From Dehalococcoidales bacterium (GTDB lineage Bacteria; Chloroflexota; Dehalococcoidia; Dehalococcoidales; Fen-1064): a DNA stretch of 7,620 nt. How positions within the stretch are numbered: position 1 is the first letter of the stretch; each line of letters opens with the position of its first letter. The DNA lies in contig JAFGHZ010000006.1 of the NCBI GenBank assembly GCA_016929875.1, positions 1 to 7,620 of the forward strand, in the 5' to 3' direction. The position numbers and the translations under genes were made by a program. The notes under the pieces were generated by a model that ran no database searches, was not told where the DNA came from, and worked only from the letters and a program-made list of their open reading frames with translations. This document shows, one piece after another, positions 6,505-7,620 of the stretch.

Positions 6505-7620
6505 GTGTCAGGAATAATCGAAGGTATAAAGGTAATAGATATGGGGCATTTTGTAGCCGTTCCCGCGGCGGCTGCAGTACTGGCGGACTGGGGCGCAGAC
6601 GTACTGAAAGTCGAGCCTCTCGCCGGCGAGCCCCAGCGCGGTGTGATGTCACTCCCGCCCAGCCTCGTCAACTGGCGCTTCGAGGTGCATAACCGGAATA
6701 AAAGGAGCATAGCTCTCGACCTCAAACAGCAGAAAGGGAGGGACATTCTCTATGCACTTGTCCGTCGGTCCGATGTATTCATGTCTAATTACGAGCAGGG
6801 TGCTCTCGCGCGTCTGAAAGCGGACTATCAAACCTTGAGCAAGCAAAACCCCCGACTGGTTTACGCTCTGCTCACCGGATACGGGACCGAGGGACCGCAA
6901 AAGAACAGGAGAGGATTCGATATATCTGCCGCTTGGGCCGGTTCGGGAATACAGTATCTACTCGGTGAAGACGGGAACCCGCCCCCGACGCAGAGGGGCG
7001 GCCTTATGGATAGAACGGCAGGATTTCAGCTGGTGGCGGGTGTCCTCGCGGCTCTGCTGTATAGAGAGAAAACAGGGAAGGGGCAACTGCTGGAATTATC
7101 TCTTTATCACTCCGGTGTATGGACGCTGGCCGCCGACCTGCAAGTTGCGCTGGGAGGGCTTCATGTTGCGCCCTACGACCGTGCAAGGTCATTGAACCCT
7201 CTCGCAGAAAAATACCTCAGTAAGGATGGGCGTTGGCTCCAGCTGGTGATGCTCCAGGCCGATATTTTCTGGCACGATTTCTGTACGGCGGTAGAGAGTT
7301 CGGACCTCGAATCAGACCCCCGGTTCAACGGGATAGAGACACGTGCTCAGAACAGTAAGGAACTAATGACAATACTTGACCGGATTTTTTCCCAACGTAA
7401 CGCGGACGAGTGGGAGAAGAGGCTGACGGAGCACAACTGTATCTACAGCCTGGTGCGCACTCCCGAAGAGGTGATTGCCGACCCGCAAGCCGCAGCCGGT
7501 AACTTCTTTACCGAGGTAGAGCATCCGATAACGGGTAAAGTCAGAATGGTAACCTCACCGGTTAGATTCCATGATAGACCCGCAACTCTGAGAAAAACCG
7601 CTCCAGAGACCGGACAGCAC
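6505..7620 (+). CDS. CaiB/BaiF (family III) CoA-transferase, C-terminus cut by window end
   Basis: 372 codons are open from GTG 6505 to the last base; family members are usually about 380-420 residues, so only a short tail is missing. The final visible residues (PETGQH) match the family's usual GQH run before its last helix. The N-terminus, GIKVIDMGHFVAVPAAAAVLADWGADVLKVEP, is the typical start of the first Rossmann-like lobe. The catalytic aspartate is D169 in GGLMDRTAG, where formyl-CoA transferase has its acyl-accepting Asp. NRNKRSIALDL (63-73) and LLTGYGTEGP (122-131) are further family signatures. These cytoplasmic dimers move CoA between carboxylic acids. The substrate (for example carnitine, oxalate, bile acid or an aryl-succinate) cannot be told from sequence. 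The gene diverges from the fused flavoprotein gene and has its own promoter. With ETF nearby, it plausibly activates an acid for beta-oxidation-like degradation. Confidence 0.93.
   Translation, partial: MSGIIEGIKVIDMGHFVAVPAAAAVLADWGADVLKVEPLAGEPQRGVMSLPPSLVNWRFEVHNRNKRSIALDLKQQKGRDILYALVRRSDVFMSNYEQGALARLKADYQTLSKQNPRLVYALLTGYGTEGPQKNRRGFDISAAWAGSGIQYLLGEDGNPPPTQRGGLMDRTAGFQLVAGVLAALLYREKTGKGQLLELSLYHSGVWTLAADLQVALGGLHVAPYDRARSLNPLAEKYLSKDGRWLQLVMLQADIFWHDFCTAVESSDLESDPRFNGIETRAQNSKELMTILDRIFSQRNADEWEKRLTEHNCIYSLVRTPEEVIADPQAAAGNFFTEVEHPITGKVRMVTSPVRFHDRPATLRKTAPETGQH

Overview
The window looks like chromosomal DNA of an anaerobic, quinone-containing bacterium that oxidises acyl-CoA compounds. 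The clues are an electron-transfer flavoprotein (ETF) gene overlapping a membrane-bound ETF:quinone oxidoreductase gene of the heme/Fe-S/CCG-domain type, and a CaiB/BaiF (family III) CoA-transferase nearby. This type of ETF:quinone oxidoreductase is best known from Desulfobacterota (Syntrophus, Geobacter) and related anaerobes. Chloroflexota such as Dehalococcoidia would also fit, and the sequence alone does not settle the phylum. Base composition looks balanced throughout, and I see no mobile elements, RNA genes or CRISPR arrays.

Layout. Bases 1-249 (+) are the C-terminal end of ETF alpha. It overlaps by 14 nt a 659-residue membrane Fe-S oxidoreductase (236-2215, +), which ends in a probable intrinsic terminator. 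Two minus-strand genes converge on it. The first is a six-helix sensor histidine kinase (2256-3680) carrying a RegB-like GGxxNPF motif. Upstream of it lies an 861-residue protein (3773-6358) in which a geranylgeranyl-reductase-like flavoprotein is fused to a type II NADH dehydrogenase (NDH-2)-like flavoprotein. A divergent 146-bp intergenic region (6359-6504) then separates this from a family III CoA-transferase (6505 to the window end, +), which is cut off shortly before its C-terminus. The kinase has its own near-consensus promoter in the 92-bp gap 3681-3772.

How the genes may work together (inference). Acyl-CoA dehydrogenases would reduce ETF, and the Fe-S/heme membrane protein would pass those electrons to menaquinone. 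The NDH-2-like half of the fusion protein would be a second, NADH-linked entry to the quinone pool, unless its altered motif residues give it another acceptor. The kinase could read quinone redox state through GGxxNPF. The CoA-transferase would activate an organic acid feeding the pathway. The two most unusual items are the GGR-like/NDH-2-like fusion and the quinone-motif kinase beside quinone-reducing enzymes; neither is proven here to be a new system.
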